Source of the DNA: Agrobacterium larrymoorei
Lineage (GTDB): Bacteria; Pseudomonadota; Alphaproteobacteria; Rhizobiales; Rhizobiaceae
Direction: 5' to 3'
NCBI RefSeq assembly: GCF_013322225.1
Contig: NZ_JAAMFB010000031.1
Span: forward strand, 1 to 64,000
DNA length: 64,000 nt
The notes under the pieces were generated by a model. The model was not told the origin of the DNA and searched no databases. It saw only the letters and a list, made by a program, of their open reading frames with translations. Positions 36,488 through 45,441 of this stretch are shown piece after piece (positions within the stretch are counted from its first letter, which is position 1; the number at the start of each line of letters is the position of its first letter). A program made the translations under genes and the position numbers.

Positions 36488-37489
36488 ATGTATAGTCTCA
36501 GTTTGCTGGACAAAAGTCCTGTCGCTTCAGGTGAAAATGCAGCCAGCGCTTTTCGCGATACCGTGAACCTTGCCAGGCGGGCAGAGGAACTGGGTTACAA
36601 ACGCTTCTGGGTCGCGGAGCATCACAATTCGCAGGAGGTCGCAGGTTCTGCGCCGGAAGCGCTGGTGGCCTGGATTTTGGCCAAGACGTCGCGCATCCGG
36701 GTCGGTTCCGGCGGAGTGATGCTACAGCATTACAGTTCCTACAAAGTCGCGGAAGTATTCAACGTTTTGTCGTCGCTGGCGCCAGGGCGTGTGGATCTGG
36801 GCGTGGGGAAGACGCCCGGCGGGTTGCCACTTGCAACGTCTGCTTTGCAGCAAGCCTATGATCCGGCGCTAAAGCCCGATTTTGAAACGGCATTCGGGGA
36901 GCTTGATGTCTTTCTCTCCGGTGCAGCTCCCGCCAAACATGCATTGGCGGGACTTGAGGCGACGCCTCTTCCGCCAGTGAGGGCGGAGAAATTTCTGCTG
37001 GGTGCGAGCCCTGAGAGCGCCCGGCTTGCTGCCTCCAATGGCTGGAATTTTGTGTTTGCCGGTCATCTGAATGGTGATGCGGACATATTGCGGAACAGTC
37101 TTGAAACGTTTCGCGCTGAAAGCGGAGGCAAGTCAGCTGTTCTGGCGCTCTCTGCCTTTGCTGCGAATGATCCCGCCCATGCTGCATCACTGGTTGCGGA
37201 GCAGCGTATATTCCGGGTGTTTCTCAGCAATGGCAAGGCTTTCAACCTTGGCAAACGCGAGCAGGCAGAGGAGTTTGCCCGGCAGGCCGGTGACACGGAT
37301 TACCGCATTGAGGAGCACAAGCCGAACGTGCTGCATGGCACGGCGGAAGACATTCACTCGGCGCTTCGCCGCCTTTCGAATGATCACGGCATCGAAGAAT
37401 TCATCATAGAGCCGCCCCATGTCGGCGCAGATCAACGACTGTCTTCAATAGAGCTGCTGGCGACACATCGCCTTTCCGCAGCTGCCTGA
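36488..37489 (+). CDS. Luciferase-like (LLM class) flavin-dependent oxidoreductase (YtmO/CmoO-like)
   Basis: A 333-aa cytoplasmic FMN-dependent TIM-barrel enzyme. Pattern: MYSLSLLDKSPV, LARRAEELGYKRFWVAEHHN, IRVGSGGVMLQHYSSYKVAEVFNVLSSLAPGRVDLGVGKTPGG, and a late GTAEDIHSALRRL. The start at ATG 36488 has GAGGG at six bases. It is the first gene of a six-gene plus-strand operon with a second luciferase-family enzyme, an amidohydrolase, an acetyltransferase and an amino-acid importer. This set parallels the B. subtilis ytm operon, where the homologue helps oxidise N-acetylated S-alkyl-cysteines. Confidence 0.88.
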   Translation: MYSLSLLDKSPVASGENAASAFRDTVNLARRAEELGYKRFWVAEHHNSQEVAGSAPEALVAWILAKTSRIRVGSGGVMLQHYSSYKVAEVFNVLSSLAPGRVDLGVGKTPGGLPLATSALQQAYDPALKPDFETAFGELDVFLSGAAPAKHALAGLEATPLPPVRAEKFLLGASPESARLAASNGWNFVFAGHLNGDADILRNSLETFRAESGGKSAVLALSAFAANDPAHAASLVAEQRIFRVFLSNGKAFNLGKREQAEEFARQAGDTDYRIEEHKPNVLHGTAEDIHSALRRLSNDHGIEEFIIEPPHVGADQRLSSIELLATHRLSAAA

Positions 37490-37510
37490 AAGATTAGGGA
37501 GTCCAGATAG

Positions 37511-38850
37511 ATGACCAGAAAGAAAATCAATTTCGGCGTTATGCTCCATGGTCCCGGCGGGCATATGAATGCGTGGCGGCACCCGAAGAGCCCGGTGGAT
37601 GCGAGCGTCAACCTCGAGTTTTTCAAGAGACGATCCTCAAGGCGGAAGCGGCGGGCTTTGCCTTCGCCTTCGTGGCGGATGGGCTCTACATCAATGAAAA
37701 ATCCATCCCCCACTTCCTCAACCGCTTCGAGCCTCTGACCATCCTGTCGGCACTTGCTGCCGTCACGTCCAGAATTGGATTGGCGGGAACGGTGTCGACG
37801 TCCTATAGCGACCCCTTCACGGTGGCGCGCCAGTTCGCCTCGCTCGATCAGATCAGCGGCGGCAGGGCGGGATGGAACGCGGTGACGACGCCGCTTGAAG
37901 GAACGGCCAGGAATTACAGCCGCGCGCATCCCGAACACGCCCTTCGCTATGAGATCGCCGACGAATATCTCGAGGTCGTCAAAGGGCTTTGGGATAGCTG
38001 GGATGACGATGCTTTCGTGCGCAACCGCGAAACCGGCCAGTTCTTCGACAAGACGAAACTGCACACGCTCGGCCACAAGGGCCGGTTCTTCTCGGTCGAA
38101 GGGCCGTTGAACATTCAGCGCTCCGCGCAGGGGCAGCCGGTGCTTTTCCAGGCCGGCGCCTCTGATGCCGGTATCGGGCTTGCGGGCAAACATGCAGACG
38201 CCGTGTTCACCAATTCCGTTTCGCTGGAAGAAAACCAGACCTTCCTCAAGCGCGTGAAGCAGAGTGCCGTGGCGCAGGGGCGCTCCGCATCAGATGTGAA
38301 GATTTTCCCCGGTATCGGCCCAATCGTTGCCGAAACGCAGGAAAAGGCGGAGGAGAAATACAACATTATCCGCAATCTCATCACCATCGACGACGCGCTT
38401 GCCTATCTCGGTCGCTTTTTCGATCACCATGATTTCAGCGTATATCCGCTGGATGAGCCTTTCCCGGAACTGGGCGATATCGGCAAGAACAGCTTCCGCT
38501 CCACGACCGACCGCATCAAGCAGCGGGCGAAGGAGAAGAACCAGACCCTGCGCGAAGCAGCGCTTGATGCCGCCACGCCGCGAGAAGGCTTTATCGGCAC
38601 GCCGGACAAGGTGGCTGACGAGATCATTCGCTGGGTAGAGCATGATGCCGCAGATGGCTTTATTCTCGGGTTCCCGGTGGTTGCGGAAGGTCTGGATGAT
38701 TTCATCCGGCTGGTGCTCCCGGTTCTCCAGCGGCGCGGATATTTCGAGCCCGATCTGGAAGGGCGCACGCTGCGCGACCATCTTGGGCTGCCTTACAAGG
38801 AAAGTGTTTATGCGAGTGCTGAGAGTGAAACAGGCAGAGCCATTGCCTGA
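37511..38850 (+). pseudogene. NtaA/SnaA/DszA-family FMN-dependent monooxygenase (YtnJ/CmoJ- or YxeK-like), frameshifted
   Basis: The N-terminus reads [25 protein letters not shown] to NLEFF from ATG 37511, then the frame is lost. The remainder continues in another frame from [24 protein letters not shown] through [30 protein letters not shown] and [25 protein letters not shown] to 38850. One T appears to be missing in the T-run at 37619-37623; restoring it gives a normal 446-aa protein. The lesion is in a homopolymer, so a sequencing error is quite possible. The family oxidises thioether and sulfone-type or aminocarboxylate substrates using FMNH2. Confidence 0.85.
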
Positions 38851-38924
38851 TCATGCATAGTCCCCGCTTCGACTGAAATTGAAACATGCGCGGTGACGTC
38901 ATCGCCGCGCAGGAGGCCAAAATC

Positions 38925-40112
38925 ATGAATATCCGCATCGACGGCGCGCGTCATAGTGACGACGCCGAACGGGGAATCCTTGCCTTCATAGAGGAGAGCA
39001 TCGCCTTTCGCCGCGATCTCCATCGGCACCCGGAACTGTCACTGAAGGAGAAGCGGACCTCCGGCCTGGTCGCGCGCTACCTGCTATCCTACGGATATGA
39101 GGTGACGGAAGGCGTCGGCGGATATGGTGTCGTTGCCACGCTGACGCGCGGCAATAGTGACAAGCGCATCGGCATCCGTGCGGATATCGACGCCTTGCCG
39201 ATCATCGAGGAAACAGGCCTTGCCTATGCCAGCGAAAACCACGGCGTCATGCATGCCTGCGGACATGATGGGCACACGACGATCCTGCTGACGGCAGCGC
39301 GGTATCTTGCCGAACATTCCAATTTCTCCGGAACTCTTACGTTGATCTTCCAGCCTGCCGAGGAAATCGGTGCATGTGCGCGGACCATGATCAAGGACGG
39401 ATTGTTCGAACGCTTTCCCGTCGATGCGGTTTTCGGTCTGCACAATTGGCCGGGTGTCAGTGCCGGACATTTCGGCTTCGTGGAAGGTCCAGCCATGGCC
39501 TCCGTCGACAAGGCGACGGTTCGGATCGTGGGGAAGGGTGGGCATGGCGCCGAACCGCACCAGACGGTGGATCCGGTGCTGGCATCCGCCGGTTTCATCA
39601 CGTCATTCCAGAGCATCGTTTCGCGCAATGTGGACCCTAGGGACATGGCCGTACTGACGGTCGGTTCCATCCATGGCGGCACCGCTTCGAATGTCATTCC
39701 AGAAAGCGTGGAGTTGAAACTCACCGCCCGCGCATTCACGCAAAGCGTCCGGGAAACCATCGAGGCTCGGTTGATCGCCTTGGCGAAGGCGCAGGCGGAA
39801 AGCTATGGCGCGCGGGCCGATGTGGATTACCACCATGGCTTTCCGCCAGTCATCAATCATGCACCACAGACCGCTTTTGCCCGCGACGTAGCACATCGTC
39901 ACTTTCCCGCAGGACAGATCGAAGAGAGTTTCCAGCCGCGCACGGCAAGCGAGGATTTCGCCTTCATGCTTCAGGAGCGGCCCGGCTCCTATCTCTTTGT
40001 CGGAAACGGCGAAAGCGCGCCTCTTCACAGCCCGCATTACGATTTCAACGATGCCATCATCGCGCCCGCCGCCCGTTTCTGGGTGCGGCTGGCGGAAGCC
40101 TATCTTTCCTGA
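38925..40112 (+). CDS. M20-family amidohydrolase (N-acyl amino acid / SndA-YxeP-like deacetylase)
   Basis: A 395-aa metal-dependent amidohydrolase. Motifs are FRRDLHRHPELSLKEKRT, the metal-binding VMHACGHDGHT, the catalytic FQPAEEIGACART, FGLHNWPGVSAG, GKGGHGAEPHQTVDPVLA and RTASEDFAFMLQERPGSYLF. This is the hippurate/N-acetyl-amino-acid hydrolase pattern. The start ATG 38925 follows GGAGG; an earlier ATG at 38886 lacks family similarity. In the inferred pathway it removes the N-acetyl group after monooxygenase cleavage, as SndA does for N-acetyl-cysteine derivatives. Confidence 0.9.
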   Translation: MNIRIDGARHSDDAERGILAFIEESIAFRRDLHRHPELSLKEKRTSGLVARYLLSYGYEVTEGVGGYGVVATLTRGNSDKRIGIRADIDALPIIEETGLAYASENHGVMHACGHDGHTTILLTAARYLAEHSNFSGTLTLIFQPAEEIGACARTMIKDGLFERFPVDAVFGLHNWPGVSAGHFGFVEGPAMASVDKATVRIVGKGGHGAEPHQTVDPVLASAGFITSFQSIVSRNVDPRDMAVLTVGSIHGGTASNVIPESVELKLTARAFTQSVRETIEARLIALAKAQAESYGARADVDYHHGFPPVINHAPQTAFARDVAHRHFPAGQIEESFQPRTASEDFAFMLQERPGSYLFVGNGESAPLHSPHYDFNDAIIAPAARFWVRLAEAYLS

Positions 40113-40129
40113 GCGAGGCGAACACGCAC

Positions 40130-40675
40130 ATGAGCGACAGATTTCTCTATACCTCGATCCTCGATCCGCTGGCAAAGCCGCTTCTGGACGAGTTGTTGTT
40201 CGAATATGACAGCCGCTACGGCACCTTCTTCAGCGCTGCGGGCGCGAAGGAAGAGATGACCAAATACCCGCCCGAAGCCTTCAGCCCGCCCTATGGCAAC
40301 TTCCTGCTGTTGCTTAGAAACGGTCAGGCAATCGGCGGCGGCGCTTTCATGCGTTATGACGATGACACGGCTGAATTCAAACGGGTTTGGACACACTCTT
40401 CCTATCGCAGACAGGGATTGGCGAAGAAGGTTCTGATCGAGCTTGAGCGTCAGGCCGCGCGGCAGGGTTACTCCCGCATCTATCTGACGACCGGTTTCCG
40501 TCAACCGGAAGCAGTGGGGCTTTATCTTTCGAATGGATATACCGCGCTGTTCGACAGGACCGTCGACCCTGAAACGATCAAGTCGTTGCCCTTCGAAAAG
40601 TGGCTGTCTGTTCCTGCGATCGAAGGTGTTTCCACTGCCAGCAATGCCCATTACCAACTTTCCGCCAGCCAATAG
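40130..40675 (+). CDS. GNAT-family N-acetyltransferase (SnaB/YxeL-like candidate)
   Basis: A 181-aa acetyltransferase. The acetyl-CoA-binding signature is [17 protein letters not shown] (about residues 93-109), preceded by the beta strand [12 protein letters not shown] and followed by [13 protein letters not shown]. It lies 17 bp after the amidohydrolase and 11 bp before the transporter gene. An acetylase and a deacetylase in one operon make sense if acetylation protects or prepares a cysteine-type substrate before oxidation; this is the logic of the B. subtilis S-substituted cysteine pathways. Confidence 0.88.
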   Translation: MSDRFLYTSILDPLAKPLLDELLFEYDSRYGTFFSAAGAKEEMTKYPPEAFSPPYGNFLLLLRNGQAIGGGAFMRYDDDTAEFKRVWTHSSYRRQGLAKKVLIELERQAARQGYSRIYLTTGFRQPEAVGLYLSNGYTALFDRTVDPETIKSLPFEKWLSVPAIEGVSTASNAHYQLSASQ

Positions 40676-40686
40676 GGGCCACAGCG

Positions 40687-42495
40687 ATGACTATAGTGTC
40701 AGATTTTCCGCATGCGCTTGGCAACGAGCAGAAGGCGCAGGCCGTAAGGGGTGACTATTCCCATCTGAAGATCATCCCGGCGCGCTACCCGCTGCGCACG
40801 GCAGGCACGATCTTTTCAGTTTTGCTTATCGCGAGTGTTCTGCACTCCGTTTTTGGTAATCCCCGTTGGGGCTGGGATGTGTTTGCGCAGTGGTTCTTCG
40901 CGGAACCCGTTCTCGTCGGTCTCGGCAGAACCCTGCTTCTGACCGCATTGGGTGGTGCGCTCGGATTCATCTTCGGCACGCTGCTGGCCTTGGCGCGAGT
41001 TTCCGGTTCGCCGCTGCTTGCTGCGGTATCGTGGACCTATATCTGGATTTTCCGCTCAATCCCTCTCATCGTGCTGCTTTTGATCCTCAATAATCTCGGC
41101 TATCTCTATGAGACCGTAACGGTTGGCGTTCCTTACACCGGCATCAATTTCTTCAGCTGGAACACGACACAGCTGATCACGCCCTTTGCGGCGGCGGTGC
41201 TGGGTTTGACGCTCAATCAGGCCGCGTTCGCCTCGGAAATCATTCGTGGCGGCATTCTTTCGGTCGATCAGGGGCAGTTGGAAGCGGCCTCTGCGCTGGG
41301 CTTGCCGAAGGGTCGTCAAGCACGGCGCATTATTCTTCCGCAGGCCATGCGCTCCATTCTGCCGACAGCGTTCAACGACATCATCGGTCTCGCCAAAGGC
41401 ACCTCTCAGGTCTATATCCTCGCGCTGCCCGAGTTGTTCTACACCATCCAGATCATCTATCGCCGCAATCTGGAGGTCATTCCGCTGCTGATGGTCGCTA
41501 CCGTCTGGTATCTCATCATCCTCACGGTTCTGTCGATCATCCAGCACTATATCGAACGGCATTTCTCCCGCGGCGCGTTGCGCAATCCGCCCCCCTCCTT
41601 CTTCACGACGCTTTATCGGACCTTTATTCCGCGCAAGACAGTTGTCGCCGTGAGTAAAGAGCCGCTGGCTCCGCCGGTCCGGGCCGTTCATGCCACCTCG
41701 TCGGTGCGTCAAAAGGGATTTCAACTCGGCAATCGCGGCGGCAATGTCACCATTCACGGCGTTTCCAAATCCTTCGGCTCGCTGAAGGTGCTGGATGACA
41801 TCACTCTTAGCGTGCCCGCCGGAAGCGTCACGACCATTCTCGGTCAATCCGGCTCGGGTAAATCCACGCTTCTGCGCTCGATCAACCATCTGGAACGTAT
41901 CGACAGCGGCTTCATTGCCATCGATGGGGAATTGATCGGCTACCGGCAGGAAGGCGACAGGCTTTATGAGCTGAAGGAGCACGACATTCTGAAGCGCCGC
42001 GTCGAAGTCGGCATGGTCTTCCAGAACTTCAATCTCTTCCCGCACTTGACCGCGCTCGAAAACATTACCGAAGCGCCGATTACGGTGCGCGGCATCGGAA
42101 AAGAACAGGCGGAAGCGGAGGCGCGGGAGCTTCTGGCACGCGTCGGTCTTTCCGATAAGGCAGACGCTTACCCGCGGCAATTGTCCGGTGGCCAGCAGCA
42201 GCGCGTGGCCATTGCCCGTGCTCTTGCCCTGCGCCCCAGGGTCCTGCTCTTCGATGAACCGACCTCGGCCCTCGATCCCGAACTGGTCAATGAGGTTCTG
42301 GACGTCATCAAGGAACTGGCCCGCTCCGGCGTCACGCTCATCATCGTCACCCACGAAATCGGCTTTGCCCGCGAAGTGTCAGACACGGTCATCTTCATGG
42401 AGCAAGGCAAAATCCTCGAAACGGGGAAGCCGGAGAAGCTGTTCAGCAAACCGGACCATCCCCGCACCGCAGAATTTCTCGCAAAAGTTCTCTGA
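40687..42495 (+). CDS. Fused polar-amino-acid ABC importer: permease and ATPase in one protein
   Basis: A 602-aa protein. The N-terminal half (about 35-305) is a HisM/GlnP-type permease with membrane segments ([39 protein letters not shown]) and the family motif [29 protein letters not shown]. After a linker, a complete ATPase follows (Walker [11 protein letters not shown]-loop [15 protein letters not shown], signature LSGGQQQR, Walker [24 protein letters not shown]). The fusion fixes a 1:1 ratio and would dimerise to give the four-domain core. The start ATG 40687 gives the normal N-terminus. The substrate receptor is the next gene. Confidence 0.93.
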   Translation: MTIVSDFPHALGNEQKAQAVRGDYSHLKIIPARYPLRTAGTIFSVLLIASVLHSVFGNPRWGWDVFAQWFFAEPVLVGLGRTLLLTALGGALGFIFGTLLALARVSGSPLLAAVSWTYIWIFRSIPLIVLLLILNNLGYLYETVTVGVPYTGINFFSWNTTQLITPFAAAVLGLTLNQAAFASEIIRGGILSVDQGQLEAASALGLPKGRQARRIILPQAMRSILPTAFNDIIGLAKGTSQVYILALPELFYTIQIIYRRNLEVIPLLMVATVWYLIILTVLSIIQHYIERHFSRGALRNPPPSFFTTLYRTFIPRKTVVAVSKEPLAPPVRAVHATSSVRQKGFQLGNRGGNVTIHGVSKSFGSLKVLDDITLSVPAGSVTTILGQSGSGKSTLLRSINHLERIDSGFIAIDGELIGYRQEGDRLYELKEHDILKRRVEVGMVFQNFNLFPHLTALENITEAPITVRGIGKEQAEAEARELLARVGLSDKADAYPRQLSGGQQQRVAIARALALRPRVLLFDEPTSALDPELVNEVLDVIKELARSGVTLIIVTHEIGFAREVSDTVIFMEQGKILETGKPEKLFSKPDHPRTAEFLAKVL

Positions 42496-42520
42496 ACGCT
42501 CACACAAAGGAACCCTCATC

Positions 42521-43459
42521 ATGACTTCCAGAACGAAATTGCTGTCGGTCATCGGCGGCGGTCTGCTGACGGCTGCTCTCTCGCTCGCCCAGATGGCTCA
42601 GGCACAAGAGGCCGATCTCTCACCGGAGCAAAAAGACCGCCCGCGAGCAGAGAAGGTTGATGCTGCAATCAAGCTGATACCTGCGGACTTCAAGTTCACC
42701 CATCCGGGTAAGCTCACTGTCGCATCGGTTCCCGGCAGTCTTCCCTTCGCCGTCTACGCTAGCGATACGAAAACGCCAGTGGGTGCCGAGCCGGATATCG
42801 CGCAGCTGGTGGCAGACAGTCTCGGCTTGGAGCTTGAACTCGTGCCTGTAGCCTGGGCGGATTGGCCGCTCGGTCTTGCGTCGGGCAAGTTCGATGCCGT
42901 CGTACACAATGTCACCGTAACAGAATTGCGGAAGGAGAAATTTGACTTCTCCACCTATCGAAATGATCTCCTTGGTTTCTACGTTGCCAATGACAGCAAG
43001 ATTGAGAGCATTTCGAAGCCGGAAGATGTAGCGGGGCTCCGTGTGATTGTCGGAGCCAGTACCAACCAGGAGCAGATATTGCTGCGCTGGAATGAAGCCA
43101 ACATAGCCAAGGGTTTGAAGCCTACCGAAATTCAATATTATGATGATCCAGTCGTGCAGGACCTTGCGCTCGCTTCCGGTCGCGCAGATGCTTATCTTGG
43201 GCCGAACGCGATCTCCGCTTACAAGGCAGCCGTTGATAAAAAGTCGAGGCTGGTCGGGACATTTTCCGGCGGCTGGCCCGAAACAGCGGAGATAGCGGCA
43301 ACCACACGCAAGGGCTCTGGTCTTGCGGAAGCGATTACGGCAACTCTCAACGAGCAGATTAGAAATGGCAATTATGCCAAGGCTTTGGCCCGCTGGAACC
43401 TTTCCGCCGAAGCCATCACCGAATCCCGCACCAACCCGCCGGGCTTGCCGAAAAGCTGA
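42521..43459 (+). CDS. Periplasmic amino-acid-type solute-binding protein (SBP_bac_3)
   Basis: A 312-aa receptor with a Sec signal (LSVIGGGLLTAALSLAQMAQA, cut before QEADLS). The family core is KLTVASVPGSLPFAVYASDTKTPVGAEPDIAQLVADSLGLELELVPVAWADWPLGLASGKFDAVVHNVTVTELRKEKFDFS. It has AAAGGA before ATG 42521 and lies 25 bp after the fused permease-ATPase. The lysine/arginine/cystine-type family suggests an amino-acid derivative as ligand; the operon suggests an S-substituted cysteine. Confidence 0.92.
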   Translation: MTSRTKLLSVIGGGLLTAALSLAQMAQAQEADLSPEQKDRPRAEKVDAAIKLIPADFKFTHPGKLTVASVPGSLPFAVYASDTKTPVGAEPDIAQLVADSLGLELELVPVAWADWPLGLASGKFDAVVHNVTVTELRKEKFDFSTYRNDLLGFYVANDSKIESISKPEDVAGLRVIVGASTNQEQILLRWNEANIAKGLKPTEIQYYDDPVVQDLALASGRADAYLGPNAISAYKAAVDKKSRLVGTFSGGWPETAEIAATTRKGSGLAEAITATLNEQIRNGNYAKALARWNLSAEAITESRTNPPGLPKS

Positions 43460-43604
43460 GTTGAAGCTCGTCTCCTCAGCCAGCAGCGCGGGCTCCTCCC
43501 GTCCGCACTGCTTCTCCTTACTCAGCGGCAGAACCGCTCATATTCGTTAAAGCAAATATCTTTTCAGCTCTCGCCTCCATCCTCATCGCTTCGGCGAGTG
43601 CCAA

Positions 43605-43730
43605 GCATCGTGTTTTCAGCGGACGATGCATTCGGAAATCAAGCTGCTATGGAGCCATCATGCGCTGAGAAAACAGGGGCTTGCTCGGCGCATGATGGCT
43701 GCTCTTGAAGAGCGGGGCGGCGGGGAAGAA
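43605..43730 (+). pseudogene. Fragment of a GNAT acetyltransferase
   Basis: A short plus-strand frame reads FQRTMHSEIKLLWSHHAL then RKQGLARRMMAALEERGG. It matches the strand plus acetyl-CoA-binding helix of GNAT enzymes and resembles the intact acetyltransferase at 40130-40675 ([26 protein letters not shown]). Both the N-terminal half and the rest of the C-terminal half are missing. It lies between the importer operon and the converging MATE gene, as a remnant of a duplicated or displaced gene. No other feature was seen in 43460-43604. Confidence 0.6.
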
Positions 43731-43740
43731 TACTTTCCAA

Positions 43741-45141
43741 CTATGACAGTCGAGGAGTGGCTTGCGGGCGAGAAGACATTGTATGTCGAAGGACAGCCGC
43801 GGCTGTCAGCACGCCGTACGCTAAGGCGGCGACCGAAACAATCAGGAAGAGGGTATGAAGACTTGCTCCGAACCACAATACGGACGCCCAGCCGATGAAA
43901 GCAGCAAGGATCATACGCACGGTTCCAGCAAGGACGGGAAGCAGAACGCGTTTGATCCCCTGACTGGCGAAGTAGAGCGCCAAGCCCGCGCCAACCGCGC
44001 CATAGGCCGGCGCAACAGTTTGGAGATACAACGATCCTAATTCCTGAACATTCGTGTCCTTGGTAAACAGGCTCATCCACATTGTTGGAAAGAGAGCGGC
44101 CACAATTCCGATTGTCTGGGTGATGGCGAACGCGACTGCTGCACCGCTCCACGCGATACGATATGCCCGCTCGACCTTTCCGGCCCCCATATTCGTTCCA
44201 ACCATCGTGACGATTGCGGTTCCGAGACCGAAGACTATCGGAATCTGCAAATAATCCATACGCGACGCAATGCCGAATCCAGCAATAGCATTGGCTCCGA
44301 AATGGCCGACGGCAGCCGTTACGAACGTAACGGTGAGGTTAACCTGAACCGTTCCGACGGCAGAAGGAATGCCAACACCGAGAATATCCTTGAACAGGCG
44401 GCGCTCAAGAGGAACGATCCTCAGTTTCAACACTTTATCCGACCCGCGGAGATAGAACGTCAGTACTGCGGCGGCTGCGACATAGTAGATGACAACGGCA
44501 ATACCTCCGCCCGCCACCCCGAGAGCAGGGAAGGGTCCGTAGCCGAAGATCAGCATTGGCGACAAGGCGAGAAGAAGTGCCGCCCCGACTATAATGACCT
44601 TGGCCGGAACACCGACATTACCAGCACCACGAAGTGCTGCCGAGAGCAATGCTGTAATCCAAATCGGTATCGCACCGGCAAACACGATTCCAGAGTAGAT
44701 CAACGCCGCCTGAAGAGTTTGATCCGTGCCCCCCATAGAGCGATAGAGAGCCGGGCCAAATATGAGGGCGGCAGTTGAAAACACGGCTCCGAAAATTGCA
44801 GCAAGCACAATCGAGTGCCAGACGAGTGCATCGGCGTCCGCGTATCGTTTAGCTCCAAGTGCTCGCGCTATCGCCGACGATACCCCACCACCGATGCCTC
44901 CGTTGGACATCATCTGCATCAGCATCAACACAGGAAACACCAGCGTCACGCCAGCCAGTGCTTCCGTACCCAAAAAGCTGACGAAATATGTTTCCATGAC
45001 GCCGACCAGCGTCTGGACGACAAGGACAAGCATGGTCGGAAAGGCTAGTCGCAGCAGAGTGGCGGTTATCGGTCCATCGGTGATGTCGGTCCGGCTTGCG
45101 TGGGTGGGGCCTGCGGGCTGCGTGTTAGCTGATCCTGACAT
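43741..45141 (-). CDS. MATE-family multidrug/toxin exporter
   Basis: A 466-aa inner-membrane exporter with about 12 hydrophobic segments in two similar halves. It has LLRLAFPTMLVLVVQTLVGVMETYFVSFLGTEALAGV in the first, and VGIPSAVGTVQVNLTVTFVTAAVGHFGANAIAGFGIASRMDYLQIP in the second, plus VGTNMGAGKVERA. MATE proteins exchange drugs or metabolites for H+ or Na+. The start ATG 45141 has AAAGGA upstream, while a further ATG at 45192 adds a non-family leader. Its upstream region holds ATAGAT-N10-ATCTAT, matching the symmetry of the TetR-gene operator at 48563-48584. Confidence 0.92.
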   Translation of the reverse strand: MSGSANTQPAGPTHASRTDITDGPITATLLRLAFPTMLVLVVQTLVGVMETYFVSFLGTEALAGVTLVFPVLMLMQMMSNGGIGGGVSSAIARALGAKRYADADALVWHSIVLAAIFGAVFSTAALIFGPALYRSMGGTDQTLQAALIYSGIVFAGAIPIWITALLSAALRGAGNVGVPAKVIIVGAALLLALSPMLIFGYGPFPALGVAGGGIAVVIYYVAAAAVLTFYLRGSDKVLKLRIVPLERRLFKDILGVGIPSAVGTVQVNLTVTFVTAAVGHFGANAIAGFGIASRMDYLQIPIVFGLGTAIVTMVGTNMGAGKVERAYRIAWSGAAVAFAITQTIGIVAALFPTMWMSLFTKDTNVQELGSLYLQTVAPAYGAVGAGLALYFASQGIKRVLLPVLAGTVRMILAAFIGWASVLWFGASLHTLFLIVSVAALAYGVLTAAAVLRHTMSSRPQATPRLS

Positions 45142-45208
45142 AGGATGTCCTTTAAGGCTTGCGCCGTTCGCTTGGCCAGGCAAGTAAAGCACCGGGAACA
45201 GCCGTTTG

Positions 45209-45230
45209 ATAGATTGTAATAAACATCTAT
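45209..45230 (-). promoter_or_regulatory. Inverted repeat ATAGAT-N10-ATCTAT upstream of the MATE gene
   Basis: The six-base arms and 10-bp spacing are the same as in the perfect palindrome upstream of the TetR gene (48563-48584). It lies 68 bp upstream of the MATE start, in AT-rich DNA. It is a plausible second target of that TetR regulator. Confidence 0.5.
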
Positions 45231-45345
45231 TTTATATAGAAGTTATTCGCAATCTAAATTATCTTGGCTGGCTAAAATAATGCAGGAACGCGACGATCAG
45301 GTCACATCTACAGTCGGTGCAGGCAACTGAGGTTGAAGGATTATC

Positions 45346-45372
45346 CGCCTTGTCTCGCAACGAGACAAGGCG
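45346..45372 (-). terminator. Strong hairpin after the ftsZ-like gene
   Basis: A perfect 12-bp stem, CGCCTTGTCTCG / CGAGACAAGGCG, with a three-base loop, lies 70 bp downstream of the ftsZ-like stop. There is no long T-run, so it may be a rho-aided end or an RNA-stabilising 3' structure separating the fabF-ftsZ transcript from the MATE gene. Confidence 0.55.
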
Positions 45373-45393
45373 AATTTCTATCGATCTTTTCAG

Positions 45394-45413
45394 CATATGA
45401 ATTGCTTCATATG
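45394..45413 (-). terminator. Second hairpin after the ftsZ-like gene
   Basis: CATATGAA-TTGC-TTCATATG is a perfect 8-bp inverted repeat 29 bp downstream of the ftsZ-like stop, followed by the stronger hairpin at 45346-45372. It is AT-rich and could equally be a protein-binding site. Confidence 0.35.
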
Positions 45414-45441
45414 GTCGGTGTCTCATTCGATAGAGACGGCA

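Noticed and set aside
37573-38850. A separate monooxygenase gene starting at 37573
   Set aside because: Its first residues ([16 protein letters not shown]) are out-of-frame translation of the real N-terminus that begins at 37511; a single missing base explains both frames.
41056-42354. A 432-codon minus-strand frame opposite the fused amino-acid importer
   Set aside because: It is antisense to complete permease and ATPase motifs; composition is typical of a shadow frame.
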